Positions 52,760 to 61,063 of a stretch of DNA of 64,000 nucleotides are shown piece after piece (the stretch's first letter is position 1; each line of letters opens with the position of its first letter). The DNA is taken from contig CAJJAO010000010.1 in NCBI GenBank assembly GCA_905182265.1, forward strand, positions 62,001-126,000, written 5' to 3'. Position numbers and translations under genes: made by a program. The notes under the pieces are model-generated. The model had not been told where the DNA came from, did no database searches, and was given only the letters and a program-made list of their open reading frames with translations. This DNA comes from a gamma proteobacterium HTCC2207. Lineage in GTDB: Bacteria > Pseudomonadota > Gammaproteobacteria > Pseudomonadales > Porticoccaceae.

Positions 52760-53920
52760 TTAAAATGCCTGCTCGTAAATAGCCAGCGCATCTTCAAGGC
52801 TGACCTCACGGGGGTTATTAATTAGTAATCGCTGCTGCAACATTGCCTCTTCGGCAAGCAGGTTCAAATCGCTTTTAGCAATATTCATCTGCTGTAATGT
52901 AGTTGGCAGACCAAGGTCATGTGCCAGTGTTAAAAAGTAATCTGCCAGCAACTCTGTAATGGCGATTGGGTCCTGGGGTAGCTCAATACCGGGTAAAATA
53001 ATCGGCGCTAACTGCGCGTACAGATCGCCGGCATGGGCAGCGTTAAAGCGCAGCACATGGGGCAACACTAAAGAATTACTTAAGCCATGGGGTATATGGT
53101 AATTGCCGCCCAAAGGATAGGCTAAGGCATGCACAGCTGCCACAGGGGCATTGGCAAACGCCTGGCCGGCGAGCATGGCACCCAACAACATGGCACTGCG
53201 TGCTTCTAGGTTATCGCCCTGTTTAACGGCAGTTTCGATATTGCCTGCCATCAGTCGCAGAGCCTCACAGGCAAGCATATCTGACAAAGGGTTCTTGAGA
53301 CGTTTAGTGGTAAAGGCTTCGATGGCATGAACCATGGCATCAATACCTGTTGCTGCCGTTACCGCGGGAGGCAAGCCTGTGGTTAGGCCTGCGTCAAGAA
53401 TAATTTTGTCCGCAAGAAGCGTGCGACTAACCACTCCAGCCTTGGTCGTTTCGCCAGTAGTAATAATCGACACCATGGTCGCTTCCGACCCTGTACCCGC
53501 TGTCGTTGGCACCTGAATCAAAGGCAATCGGCCACCGCTAATCTGATCAACGCCATAAATATCTGCTAGCGCCTGCTCACCTTTAATCAGCACTGCTAGC
53601 AGCTTGGCTACATCCATAGAGCTACCGCCACCAAACCCAATAACACCATCGCAACCAAACTCTTGGGCCACACGCACGGCATCCATCACCACAGCTTCTG
53701 GTGGGTCGGCAACCACGTCGCTGTAAATATGCAGGGCAATGTTATTGGCTTCAAGGTTGGCTACTGCAGAATCTAAAAGCCCAAACTTAATAATCCCTGG
53801 GTCGGTGACAACTAGTGCACGCGTAATACCCATACCAGCAGCCATGTCCCCCAACTGCCCTGAGGTGCCTGCACCGGAAAGCACATCGGCCACCGCACTA
53901 AATAGAAAATCATTGTTCAT
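52760..53920 (-). CDS. Iron-containing alcohol dehydrogenase
   Basis: A 386-residue group III metal-dependent alcohol dehydrogenase. The NAD-binding section GFGGGSSMDVAKLLAV and TTAGTGSEATMVSI are typical. Metal ligands are Asp and His in GIDAMVHAIEAF, and two His in ALAYPLGGNYHIPHGLSN. Reactions in the family include alcohol or aldehyde interconversion and, for some, hydroxy-acid oxidation. It is the first gene after the TetR regulator (28 bases) and leads into a thioesterase and an SDR, so the four form a likely regulated alcohol/acyl-CoA operon. Confidence 0.92.
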   Translation of the reverse strand: MNNDFLFSAVADVLSGAGTSGQLGDMAAGMGITRALVVTDPGIIKFGLLDSAVANLEANNIALHIYSDVVADPPEAVVMDAVRVAQEFGCDGVIGFGGGSSMDVAKLLAVLIKGEQALADIYGVDQISGGRLPLIQVPTTAGTGSEATMVSIITTGETTKAGVVSRTLLADKIILDAGLTTGLPPAVTAATGIDAMVHAIEAFTTKRLKNPLSDMLACEALRLMAGNIETAVKQGDNLEARSAMLLGAMLAGQAFANAPVAAVHALAYPLGGNYHIPHGLSNSLVLPHVLRFNAAHAGDLYAQLAPIILPGIELPQDPIAITELLADYFLTLAHDLGLPTTLQQMNIAKSDLNLLAEEAMLQQRLLINNPREVSLEDALAIYEQAF

Positions 53921-53948
53921 AGGAGACTCTTATTATTTTTTATGGGCT

Positions 53949-55238
53949 TTAAGCGCGCCGTAATAGGCCATTAATAAATAGTTGAAAATAGGCAGCCGAT
54001 AATTCTGGCGCCCTTATATCGTCCATCCAATCTGCAAGGTCCGGGCTAGCTTCGACGGCTCCCGACAAAACGTTCTGGGCAATATCTATATCAATTTTGC
54101 GTAGGGTGCCGTCGTCAAAACCCTCACCAATATAGGTACCCAATATCTTATTATTGTCTTGGGTGGCTTTTAAAATGTTTTTACGATGCTCCTCATCTAA
54201 CGAAGGTAGTGCCCGGTAACGAATCAAAGGCCCCTCTTCACTAAACTGCACATTAAATAAGTACCGCAGTGACAGCTCGATCTTTTTGAGGCCAGTACCC
54301 TCGGCTGAACCCGCCTTATTAAGCAGCAAACCTTCAACGTCTAGAGTGCGGTTAAAACACTGGTATAGCAGCTCTTCTTTATTTTTAATATGGTAGTAAA
54401 AAGCACCTTTGGTAACATCTAATGAACTGGCAATTTCATCCAGTGACGTCCCTTTGTAGCCTTTTTGATTAAAGTAAATTGAACCAGTGCGGTAAAAAGC
54501 TTCACGCTTCATGCGGTTCTGCACTTCGCGATCAAAGCTATCTAGTGGTAATTGGTTGAGCCGCGGAAACTGAATATCATCAAACTGGTGCTGCTGTGCT
54601 GACAGGCCATTGAGCAAGATATCTAGAACAGCATCGATCACTGGCTCGGGGTTGGCCGCATGGGACCTGTTGAGCCAAACCGGAAACCACTGCAACACCG
54701 AAAAAATACCAGACACTATCACCGCAGGGTCAGCCTTGCCTCTAAGGGGTACTTCGATAAGGCCCTCATCAATACCCTGCTCAACCATTTGTTGGCATAC
54801 CGCAAACACCTTGGTCCAGCGCTGCTTAATATCGGCTGCGTGTGCATCATCCAAGGCAGACACCTCGGTCAACATAGCAAAGTGCGGGGCGACGCCCTGC
54901 AAGGTATCTCTGTACTGATAAAAATGCCCTTTGACCATGGAGACAATCTTGTCGACACCGTTTATAGGTAGAGCATTAGCCTGCTGCACGCGGTCCAGCC
55001 ACATGTCACAGCTAGACACATAGCACTGATAAATAAGGTCTTCTTTGGTTTTGACGTAGTAATAGACGCAGGTTTTGGTGAGCTTCATGCTGCCGGCAAT
55101 ATCGGCTAGCGTAGTAGCACGCGAACCCTGCCAATTAAATAGCTGAGCGGCCTCAGACAGAATCGACTGAAACTTTAGTTGGTGCTGGCGCCCCTTCGAA
55201 AAAGGCGAAGCCACCGATTGGCTGATAACTGAATTCAT
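53949..55238 (-). CDS. Double TetR/AcrR-type regulator (two HTH domains)
   Basis: A 429-residue protein made of two complete TetR-like modules in tandem. HTH 1 lies at about residues 40-66 (TTLADIAGSMKLTKTCVYYY) and HTH 2 at about 250-290 (TSLDEIASSLDVTKGAFYYH); each is followed by a helical ligand-binding region. Ordinary TetR proteins have ~200 residues and bind as dimers, so this one may be a covalent pseudo-dimer. It is upstream of, and on the same strand as, the iron-ADH operon, suggesting it controls these genes and perhaps the acyl-CoA genes beyond. The ligand may be an acyl-CoA; that is inferred. A palindrome, TACTCGAGTA, lies at 55295-55304 in its own promoter region. Confidence 0.9.
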   Translation of the reverse strand: MNSVISQSVASPFSKGRQHQLKFQSILSEAAQLFNWQGSRATTLADIAGSMKLTKTCVYYYVKTKEDLIYQCYVSSCDMWLDRVQQANALPINGVDKIVSMVKGHFYQYRDTLQGVAPHFAMLTEVSALDDAHAADIKQRWTKVFAVCQQMVEQGIDEGLIEVPLRGKADPAVIVSGIFSVLQWFPVWLNRSHAANPEPVIDAVLDILLNGLSAQQHQFDDIQFPRLNQLPLDSFDREVQNRMKREAFYRTGSIYFNQKGYKGTSLDEIASSLDVTKGAFYYHIKNKEELLYQCFNRTLDVEGLLLNKAGSAEGTGLKKIELSLRYLFNVQFSEEGPLIRYRALPSLDEEHRKNILKATQDNNKILGTYIGEGFDDGTLRKIDIDIAQNVLSGAVEASPDLADWMDDIRAPELSAAYFQLFINGLLRRA

Positions 55239-55328
55239 GGCTAAGGTAGGTAAACCGCTTTAGTTCAATAGTTATACTAAGCAGAAGAATAACATACTCG
55301 AGTACTAGTGAAACCCATAAAACGGCTA

Positions 55329-56090
55329 TTAAGCCATCGCGGTCAAGACCATCTTCACCGCAGCAATACCAAGCACAGCAGCAAGTAATTTTTGAAGGGT
55401 TAAGGAAGAGGCTCTGTGAGACGCTAGCTCTGCACCAACCAGACAGCCTATAAACGCAGCGATTAGCAACCAGCCAGTGCCCATAGGCCAGGACTGGTCA
55501 CTCACCAGATAACCGGCCAGCCCAGCAACAGAATTAAGCAGAATAAACCCCGCCGCAACAGCCGCACTTTGGCGCATAGAGCACCAACCAAAAATGAGCA
55601 GTATAGGGCTTAAAAACACCCCGCCACCTATACCTGTGAGACCAGAGGCAAAACCAAGAACCGCTCCCAGCAGCAGTGTTATAAACAGCGTAGGCAGACG
55701 AACAGTATCTGCGGGCTTGCTGACCAGCAGCATGCGAACCGCAGCCACCAATAACAAAACGCCCACCAAAATACGGTAAGCCGAAGCTTCCACAGTAATC
55801 ATGCCGCCAATAAACGCCATAGGCGTCGACGCCAGCACTAGGGGCCAGAACAGCTTATGGGGCATTATTTTGTAGGGTTTAAACCGATAGAGTAGCCAGC
55901 AGGTGACGACAATATTCATGAGCAATGCCGCCGGACGCATGGTTTCCGGTGCCAGGCCCCACAGCGCCATGGCTGCCAAATACCCCGAAGCGCCGCCATG
56001 ACCCACCGAAGAATAGAGCACGGCCATCAAAAGAATAGCCGCGAGTAACCAGTAGTCATAGGCCAGTACAAATAGCTCAGCCACCGGCAC
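55329..56090 (-). CDS. TauE/SafE-family sulfite/sulfonate exporter
   Basis: A 253-residue membrane protein with about eight helices. The TauE/SafE pattern shows in LMAVLYSSVGHGGASGYLAAM and, mid-protein, GFASGLTGIGGGVFLSPILL. Members move sulfite, sulfoacetate or related anions out of the cell. The first base of its ATG coincides with the last base of the moaA gene, so it ends the molybdenum-cofactor operon. This link makes sense if the cell has a molybdenum sulfite dehydrogenase, but no such enzyme is in the window. Confidence 0.88.
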   Translation of the reverse strand: MPVAELFVLAYDYWLLAAILLMAVLYSSVGHGGASGYLAAMALWGLAPETMRPAALLMNIVVTCWLLYRFKPYKIMPHKLFWPLVLASTPMAFIGGMITVEASAYRILVGVLLLVAAVRMLLVSKPADTVRLPTLFITLLLGAVLGFASGLTGIGGGVFLSPILLIFGWCSMRQSAAVAAGFILLNSVAGLAGYLVSDQSWPMGTGWLLIAAFIGCLVGAELASHRASSLTLQKLLAAVLGIAAVKMVLTAMA

Positions 56091-57118
56091 TAGCCTCCGG
56101 TCATATTCATAAAGCGCACAATGTCGGTTTGCTCAGGGTCAAAATAATGGCGCTCTGGCTTGTTGGCCATGGCATTCACAATAGTCGTTTTTAGCCGTTC
56201 GCTATCGCCAGGGTAGCTGCGCAAAATCTCTCGTAAATCGACACTGTCTTCATTACCCAAACAGAGCAGTAAACGCCCTTCTGCGGTTAACCGCACCCGA
56301 TTACAGGAGCTACAGAAGTTATTCGACATGGGCGAGATAAAGCCAATTTTAGAATCGCTGTTAGCGACTCGCGCATAGCGGGACGGCCCACCGGTAGTCT
56401 CGGCACTATCGACCAAGGTAAATTCAGTCTCCAGCTGCTGGCGAATATGCTCGCTGGTCACCTGTGTCTGGGCACGCTTATGGGAAGATATTTCCCCGAG
56501 AGGCATCTCCTCGATAAAAGAAATGTCCATTTGATTATCTACCGCAAATCGCGCTAGATCTAAAACTTCGTCGTCGTTAAAGCCCGCCAAAATAACGGCA
56601 TTGAGCTTAATACGTTTGAATTTTGCCGCGCCCGCCGCCTTAATGCCAGCTAGCACTTCGCTCAGGTCGCCCACACGGGTCAGCGCTTTAAAACGCTCTG
56701 CCTTAAGGCTATCGATGCTGATGTTAATACGGGCCAGGCCAGCGTCTTTTAAAGGCTCAGCCATCTTGGGCAGCATGACCCCATTGCTGGTCATTGTTAA
56801 CTCATCTAGGCCCGACAGACTCGCCAAGGACTCCACCAACTTTAAAATATCTCGCCTAATAAGCGGCTCGCCACCGGTTAAACGAATTTTACGCACACCC
56901 AGCTCTACAAAAGCAGTAGCCGTATCTCGCAGCTCTTCTAACGAAAGAATCTGCTGCTTAGGCAAAAACGTCATCTCCTCGGCCATGCAATAGGTGCAGC
57001 GCAGATTGCAGCGATCTGTGACCGACAGGCGCAGGTAATTAACCTCGCGGCCAAAACCGTCGGTTAGCGTCGACTTGTCATTCAAAGGCGGCTTGTTATT
57101 CAAGTGGCTGTTACTCAA
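56090..57118 (-). CDS. moaA: GTP 3',8-cyclase MoaA
   Basis: A radical SAM enzyme that starts molybdopterin synthesis from GTP, working with MoaC. The N-terminal cluster motif is CNLRCTYC (Cys 37, 41 and 44); the second cluster uses the C-terminal CSSCNRVRLTAEGRLLLC. The chain ends MTGG, as expected for MoaA, whose C-terminal Gly-Gly is needed for catalysis. It is 342 residues long. It comes after moeA with a 50-base gap and overlaps the TauE/SafE gene by one base. Confidence 0.97.
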   Translation of the reverse strand: MSNSHLNNKPPLNDKSTLTDGFGREVNYLRLSVTDRCNLRCTYCMAEEMTFLPKQQILSLEELRDTATAFVELGVRKIRLTGGEPLIRRDILKLVESLASLSGLDELTMTSNGVMLPKMAEPLKDAGLARINISIDSLKAERFKALTRVGDLSEVLAGIKAAGAAKFKRIKLNAVILAGFNDDEVLDLARFAVDNQMDISFIEEMPLGEISSHKRAQTQVTSEHIRQQLETEFTLVDSAETTGGPSRYARVANSDSKIGFISPMSNNFCSSCNRVRLTAEGRLLLCLGNEDSVDLREILRSYPGDSERLKTTIVNAMANKPERHYFDPEQTDIVRFMNMTGG

Positions 57119-57168
57119 ATTCTTTCACTCTCAGCACTCTTTTTACTCTCAGCATCAGGTCTATCAGA

Positions 57169-58365
57169 CTAAAGTGCATAGGGTAGCACGTCAACCAAGT
57201 CGCCCTCTGCTATGGATTCACCGCTCTGTTGCACCACAAAGACATCGCCCCAGCAGGCAGATGAAAGCACACCGCTGCTCTGGTTAGTGGATATCTCGAC
57301 CCCCTGCTCAGTCAGGCGACCACGCAGGTACACCTCACGTTTTTCGCCTGCTTTGGCAAACTGCGCCACGGCCTTAAGCGGCTTGGGCGCATTGACTGGG
57401 CTACAATGGCAAGCCAACAAAAACGGCCGCGCCAAAATCATAAAGGTCACAAAAACAGAGGCTGGGTTGCCCGGCAAACCTATAAAAGGCGTACCTGCCA
57501 CATGGCCAAAGGCCAGAGGCTTACCCGGCTTAATGGCGACCTTCCAGAAGGCCATAGCACCGACTTTCTCAACGGCAGTCTTTACATAGTCTTCATCACC
57601 CACAGACACGCCACCGGCACTAATAATTACATCACCGCGCATGGCTGCTTTTTTCAATACGTGCTCAGTCGCCTCGCGACGGTCTGGCACAACCCCTAGG
57701 TCGACCGCGGTCATACCCAAGGATTCAATTAAGCCAATTAACGTAGCGCGATTAGAGTTATAGATTTGCCCAGATTGCAGCGGCACACCCGGCTCGACCA
57801 GCTCGTCACCCGTCGAAAATATAGCTACTTTAAGGGGCTTAAATACATCAACTTTTGCCAAACCCACAGACGATAGCAGTCCCAACTCTTGGGCGCGCAG
57901 GCGAGTACCAAGCTTGAGAATAACCTCGCCCGCTTGAATATCCTGACCCTGAGGCCGGACATTAGTACCACTTGCAACCTTTGTATCAACAGAAACAGAC
58001 TCATCCGCCTCTTCGCAATTCTCTTGCATGGCCACAGTGTCTGCACCAAGCGGAATTTCACCGCCGGTAAAGATCCGCGCAGCGGTCCCGGGCACTAAAG
58101 GCATAGCCACTGATCCAGCAGGAATGCGCTGGCTCACCGGCAACTTAAAATTATTGGCCGCAGCATCTGCTGCGCAAAAGGCATAACCATCCATAGCGCT
58201 ATTAGCTGCTGGTGGCACGTCAATGGTCGATGCAATATCTACGGCAATCACTCGGCCCAATGCTTCCGTCACAGGCACAGACTGGAGTCCGGCGCGGCGG
58301 CGATCATTGGCAAGGGGTTGCGCCTGGGCAATTAGTTTTTGTATAGCTTCAGAAACTGTGAGCAT
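57169..58365 (-). CDS. moeA: Molybdopterin molybdenumtransferase MoeA
   Basis: MoeA inserts molybdate into adenylylated molybdopterin. The 398-residue protein has the expected four-domain layout: VPPAANSAMDGYAF near the N terminus, GDELVEPG, SAGGVSVGDEDYVK (the MPT-binding motif), KPGKPLAFG and GLPGNPASVFVTF. Its ATG shares one base with the end of moaB, so the two are coupled. This arrangement, moaB-moeA-moaA in series, is common in marine gammaproteobacteria. Confidence 0.96.
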   Translation of the reverse strand: MLTVSEAIQKLIAQAQPLANDRRRAGLQSVPVTEALGRVIAVDIASTIDVPPAANSAMDGYAFCAADAAANNFKLPVSQRIPAGSVAMPLVPGTAARIFTGGEIPLGADTVAMQENCEEADESVSVDTKVASGTNVRPQGQDIQAGEVILKLGTRLRAQELGLLSSVGLAKVDVFKPLKVAIFSTGDELVEPGVPLQSGQIYNSNRATLIGLIESLGMTAVDLGVVPDRREATEHVLKKAAMRGDVIISAGGVSVGDEDYVKTAVEKVGAMAFWKVAIKPGKPLAFGHVAGTPFIGLPGNPASVFVTFMILARPFLLACHCSPVNAPKPLKAVAQFAKAGEKREVYLRGRLTEQGVEISTNQSSGVLSSACWGDVFVVQQSGESIAEGDLVDVLPYAL

Positions 58366-58889
58366 TATTGTGATTTTCTACGTACGTGTTGGACAAAGTT
58401 GCAGGGCTCAAAAGTGCTATCGAGCTGCTCGCGAATAATACCGTTCCAAGCCGTTTTACAGGCACCAGTAGAACCGGGCACACAGAAAATAGCAGTGTTA
58501 TTAGATAACCCAGCCAGGCAGCGTGACTGCACAGTAGAGGTACCAATTTCCTCATAGGAAAGCTGACGAAATAACTCACCAAAGCCTTCAATATGTTTAT
58601 CAAACAAAGGGCTCAGCGCCTCTGGAGTACTGTCGCGGCCGGTAAAGCCCGTGCCGCCAGTGGTCAAAATAATCTCGACCTCTGGGTCTGCGATCCATGC
58701 CGATACGATGGCACGCATTTGGTACACGTCATCAATCACTAATTTGCGGTCGGCCAAGCTGTGGCCTTCTGCCTCTAGGGCCTGCTGAAGGTAGGCACCG
58801 CTAGTGTCGGTGTCTAAATTGCGCGTATCTGAAACTGTTAGTACGGCCACTTTTACAAAGCGTCGCGGGGCTGATGAATCATGAGCCAC
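58365..58889 (-). CDS. moaB: Molybdopterin adenylyltransferase-like MoaB
   Basis: A 174-residue MogA/MoaB-fold protein. Family motifs are VAVLTVSDTRNLDTDTSG and the MPT-binding LTTGGTGFTGRDSTPEAL, then PGSTGACKTAWNGI. In organisms lacking MogA, MoaB-like proteins adenylylate molybdopterin; in E. coli the paralogue MoaB has little activity. No mogA is seen here, so this could be the active enzyme. The start is GTG with AGGAG eight bases ahead. Confidence 0.93.
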   Translation of the reverse strand: MAHDSSAPRRFVKVAVLTVSDTRNLDTDTSGAYLQQALEAEGHSLADRKLVIDDVYQMRAIVSAWIADPEVEIILTTGGTGFTGRDSTPEALSPLFDKHIEGFGELFRQLSYEEIGTSTVQSRCLAGLSNNTAIFCVPGSTGACKTAWNGIIREQLDSTFEPCNFVQHVRRKSQ

Positions 58890-58927
58890 TGATGTTACTC
58901 CTGTCTTAATCGTTGAATAATGTGCTG

Positions 58928-58978
58928 ATGTAAATGTTACGTTGGTGTAAGTGTTACGTTGGTGTAAGTGTTACGTTC
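58928..58978. repeat. 17-bp tandem repeat x3 in the moco operon
   Basis: Three consecutive 17-bp units related to GTGTAAGTGTTACGTTG, at 58928, 58945 and 58962, lie in the 135-base gap between moeB and moaB. Copies differ by one or two bases. Confidence 0.9.
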
Positions 58979-59024
58979 TTATAAAAAGGTACTTGGGATA
59001 TAAAAGTATCTTACTTATTAATGC

Positions 59025-59792
59025 TCAAGGCGCGGCGCATACACCACAACCCTCTTGGGCCTGTGCTTGCAAATTGAACCAGCGGCCAGCCTTGCCATCG
59101 TAGCGCTGCATCTCACCATGCTGAGCAAAGTAACCCAGCAACATGCGTATCACCGTGGTCGCCTGCAAGCTACCCATAGCCCCCAACACCGGCCCAACAA
59201 CACCCGAATTACCACAGTTCATGGTTGGTTCGGCAGTATTTTCAGGGATGATACAGCTAAAGCAAGGGTTCTGGTTATGACCAAAATCAAAGGCAACCAA
59301 CTGCCCTTCCCAACCAATGGCCGAGGCACTCACAAAGCCAATCTTGCGCTCCACGCAGTGGCGGTTCATCAAATGACGCGCCGCCAAGTTATCGGTGCAG
59401 TCCACCACTAAATCATAGTCGCTAGCCAGCACTTGAGCAGACCCATCCGCAGCCCCTCCAGTAGACAGCTCGTAATTAAAGGCCGACACCTGAGTCTCTG
59501 AATTTAGTGCCTGCAAAGCCTTTGCTGCGCAGTCCACCTTAAAATCACCACAGTCTTCAGGCGTATACAACACCTGACGCTGTAAATTACTGAGCTCCAC
59601 CCTGTCTGGATCACAGAGCGAGAGCCTGCCAATACCCGCCGCAGCCAAGTAAAGGCTAACAGGGCAACCCAGCCCACCCAACCCCACAATCAACACATGG
59701 GCATTAAGCAATTTCAACTGCCCCGCCTCACCAATATCATCCATCAGCAGGTGACGGCTATAGCGCATAAATTGCTGGTCGTCTAACGACAT
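59025..59792 (-). CDS. moeB: MoaD adenylyltransferase MoeB (HesA/ThiF family)
   Basis: A 255-residue E1-like enzyme that adenylylates the C-terminal Gly of MoaD for sulfur transfer. Seen are the ATP-binding LIVGLGGLGCPVSLYLAAAG, DCTDNLAARHLMN, and a zinc site formed by CFSC and the C-terminal CGVC. No rhodanese domain is fused, so it is of the short MoeB type. It overlaps the end of mobA by ten bases. ThiF for thiamine would look similar, but the position in the moco operon favours MoeB. Confidence 0.93.
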   Translation of the reverse strand: MSLDDQQFMRYSRHLLMDDIGEAGQLKLLNAHVLIVGLGGLGCPVSLYLAAAGIGRLSLCDPDRVELSNLQRQVLYTPEDCGDFKVDCAAKALQALNSETQVSAFNYELSTGGAADGSAQVLASDYDLVVDCTDNLAARHLMNRHCVERKIGFVSASAIGWEGQLVAFDFGHNQNPCFSCIIPENTAEPTMNCGNSGVVGPVLGAMGSLQATTVIRMLLGYFAQHGEMQRYDGKAGRWFNLQAQAQEGCGVCAAP

Positions 59793-60379
59793 AACAAAGC
59801 CTCCGCCTCGGCAAGCTCATCGACTGTATTAATATTAAAAAACGGGCTCACAGCCTGTTCAGGCCAATCGAGATACACCGTATTCAAACTCTCAAGTAAG
59901 GGCTTGAACCCACCAAATTTCTTAACCAATAACGCCTGCTCAACCGCAGCAGCAACTCGCTTATGCCAAAGAGAAAACGTCGGCTGGGCAAAACCCTGAT
60001 AACGAACACAGGCAATATCTGCATCCTGAGCCATTATCTGCTCGTGCAATTGCACGACCAAATCAGTGGGAATAAACGGCCCATCACAGGGCACCATCAT
60101 TAGATAGGTCGCCTGCCCCAGCTTGTCACTGGCCAGCGCACTATGCAGCCCCATTAAAGGCCCCTGAAAGCCATCAAGAGCATCTGCCACTAAGGGGTAA
60201 CCTGCGTTGCCACAGAGCGCCGAGTCACCATTAATTACCAGCTGGTCTACCTGAGGTGCCAGCCGGTTAATCACATGATTAAGCAATGTTTTGCCACCCA
60301 GAACAGCCTCGACCTTATTAGCGGAACCCATTCTGCTAGAGCGACCCGCGGCGAGAATTAGACCATCGACGTTAAGCAT
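59783..60379 (-). CDS. mobA: Molybdenum cofactor guanylyltransferase MobA
   Basis: MobA links GMP to the molybdenum cofactor, making the MGD form used by DMSO-reductase-family enzymes. The nucleotide-binding LILAAGRSSRMG begins a few residues after the ATG at 60379, as it does in known MobA; a start at 60400 would add seven residues. MMVPCDGPFIP contains the metal-binding Asp. Length is about 198 residues. Its start overlaps the last codons of moaE by eight bases, which ties its translation to the repeat-bearing end of that gene. Confidence 0.94.
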   Translation of the reverse strand: MLNVDGLILAAGRSSRMGSANKVEAVLGGKTLLNHVINRLAPQVDQLVINGDSALCGNAGYPLVADALDGFQGPLMGLHSALASDKLGQATYLMMVPCDGPFIPTDLVVQLHEQIMAQDADIACVRYQGFAQPTFSLWHKRVAAAVEQALLVKKFGGFKPLLESLNTVYLDWPEQAVSPFFNINTVDELAEAEALLCR

Positions 60380-61058
60380 GATCCGAGCCTTCAGCGTCAC
60401 TTAATAAAGAGCCCTCAGCGTTCTTAGATAAAGAGCCCTCAGCGTCTTTCAATAAAGAGCCCTCAGCGTCACCTAATAAAGAGCCCTCAGCGTTCTTAGA
60501 TAAAGAGCCCTCAGCGTCACCTAATAAGGAGCCTTCAGCGTCACCTAATAAAAGGCCTTTATCCCAGCGACTCGCAGCCGCAGCATCCGAGTCTTTACTC
60601 TCGACCCAGCTATGCTCGCCGTCTTGGCTCACCTTCTTCCAAAACGTAGCCTTAGTCTTCAGGTAATCCATTAAAAACTGTGCCGCCTCAAAAGCATCCC
60701 CACGATGCTGGCTAGCCACCCCAACAAACACAATCTGGTCTGTTGGCAGTAACTTACCCACGCGGTGAATTACCGTACTGCCAATTAAGCTCCAGCGTTC
60801 GTGAGCCTGCTCGACAATCTCAGCTAACAATGTCTCCGTCATGCCAGGGTAATGCTCCAGGGATAAAGACTCGATTGCACCCTCAATTGCACCATCAAGC
60901 GCACCATCAAGCGCACACTCACCCTCGCCATCATCTTGAAAGTCCCGCACCAACCCCGTAAAGGTCACCACCGCACCCACAGTAGACGACAGCTGGCGCA
61001 GCAATTGGTATTCCTGAGCCAGATCAAAGTCATCAGTTTGGATACGAATAGTTTTCAA
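60372..61058 (-). CDS. moaE: Molybdopterin synthase large subunit MoaE with repeat tail
   Basis: MoaE and MoaD form molybdopterin synthase, which inserts the dithiolene sulfurs. The catalytic core runs to about residue 165: VVTFTGLVRDF, STVIHRVGKLLPTDQIVFVG, ASQHRGDAFEAAQFLMDYLK and ATFWKKV, which includes the catalytic Lys. Two oddities are present. Residues 49-64 carry a four-residue repeat (GALD/GAIE) in a surface loop, and residues 170-225 are seven copies of an eight-residue unit such as LLGDAEGS. Family members normally stop near 150 residues, so the tail is an addition, probably by DNA repeat expansion. It lies 5 bases after moaD. Confidence 0.95.
   Translation of the reverse strand: MKTIRIQTDDFDLAQEYQLLRQLSSTVGAVVTFTGLVRDFQDDGEGECALDGALDGAIEGAIESLSLEHYPGMTETLLAEIVEQAHERWSLIGSTVIHRVGKLLPTDQIVFVGVASQHRGDAFEAAQFLMDYLKTKATFWKKVSQDGEHSWVESKDSDAAAASRWDKGLLLGDAEGSLLGDAEGSLSKNAEGSLLGDAEGSLLKDAEGSLSKNAEGSLLSDAEGSDHA
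60384..60551 (-). repeat. 24-bp tandem repeat x7 at the 3' end of moaE
   Basis: Seven 24-bp units fill 168 bases just before the moaE stop. They encode LLGDAEGS-type octapeptides (variants LSKNAEGS and LLKDAEGS). Alternation of the variants suggests that a two-unit block was itself copied. Confidence 0.95.
60867..60914 (-). repeat. 12-bp tandem repeat x4 within moaE
   Basis: Four 12-bp units encode the tetrapeptides ALDG, ALDG, AIEG, AIES at residues 49-64. They fall in a loop after the GLVRDF strand, where other family members have a short acidic turn. Confidence 0.85.
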
Positions 61059-61063
61059 GGTGT

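Noticed and set aside
60384..60551. CRISPR array (regular repeat spacing in moaE)
   Set aside because: The units are contiguous without spacers, encode protein in frame, and there are no cas genes.
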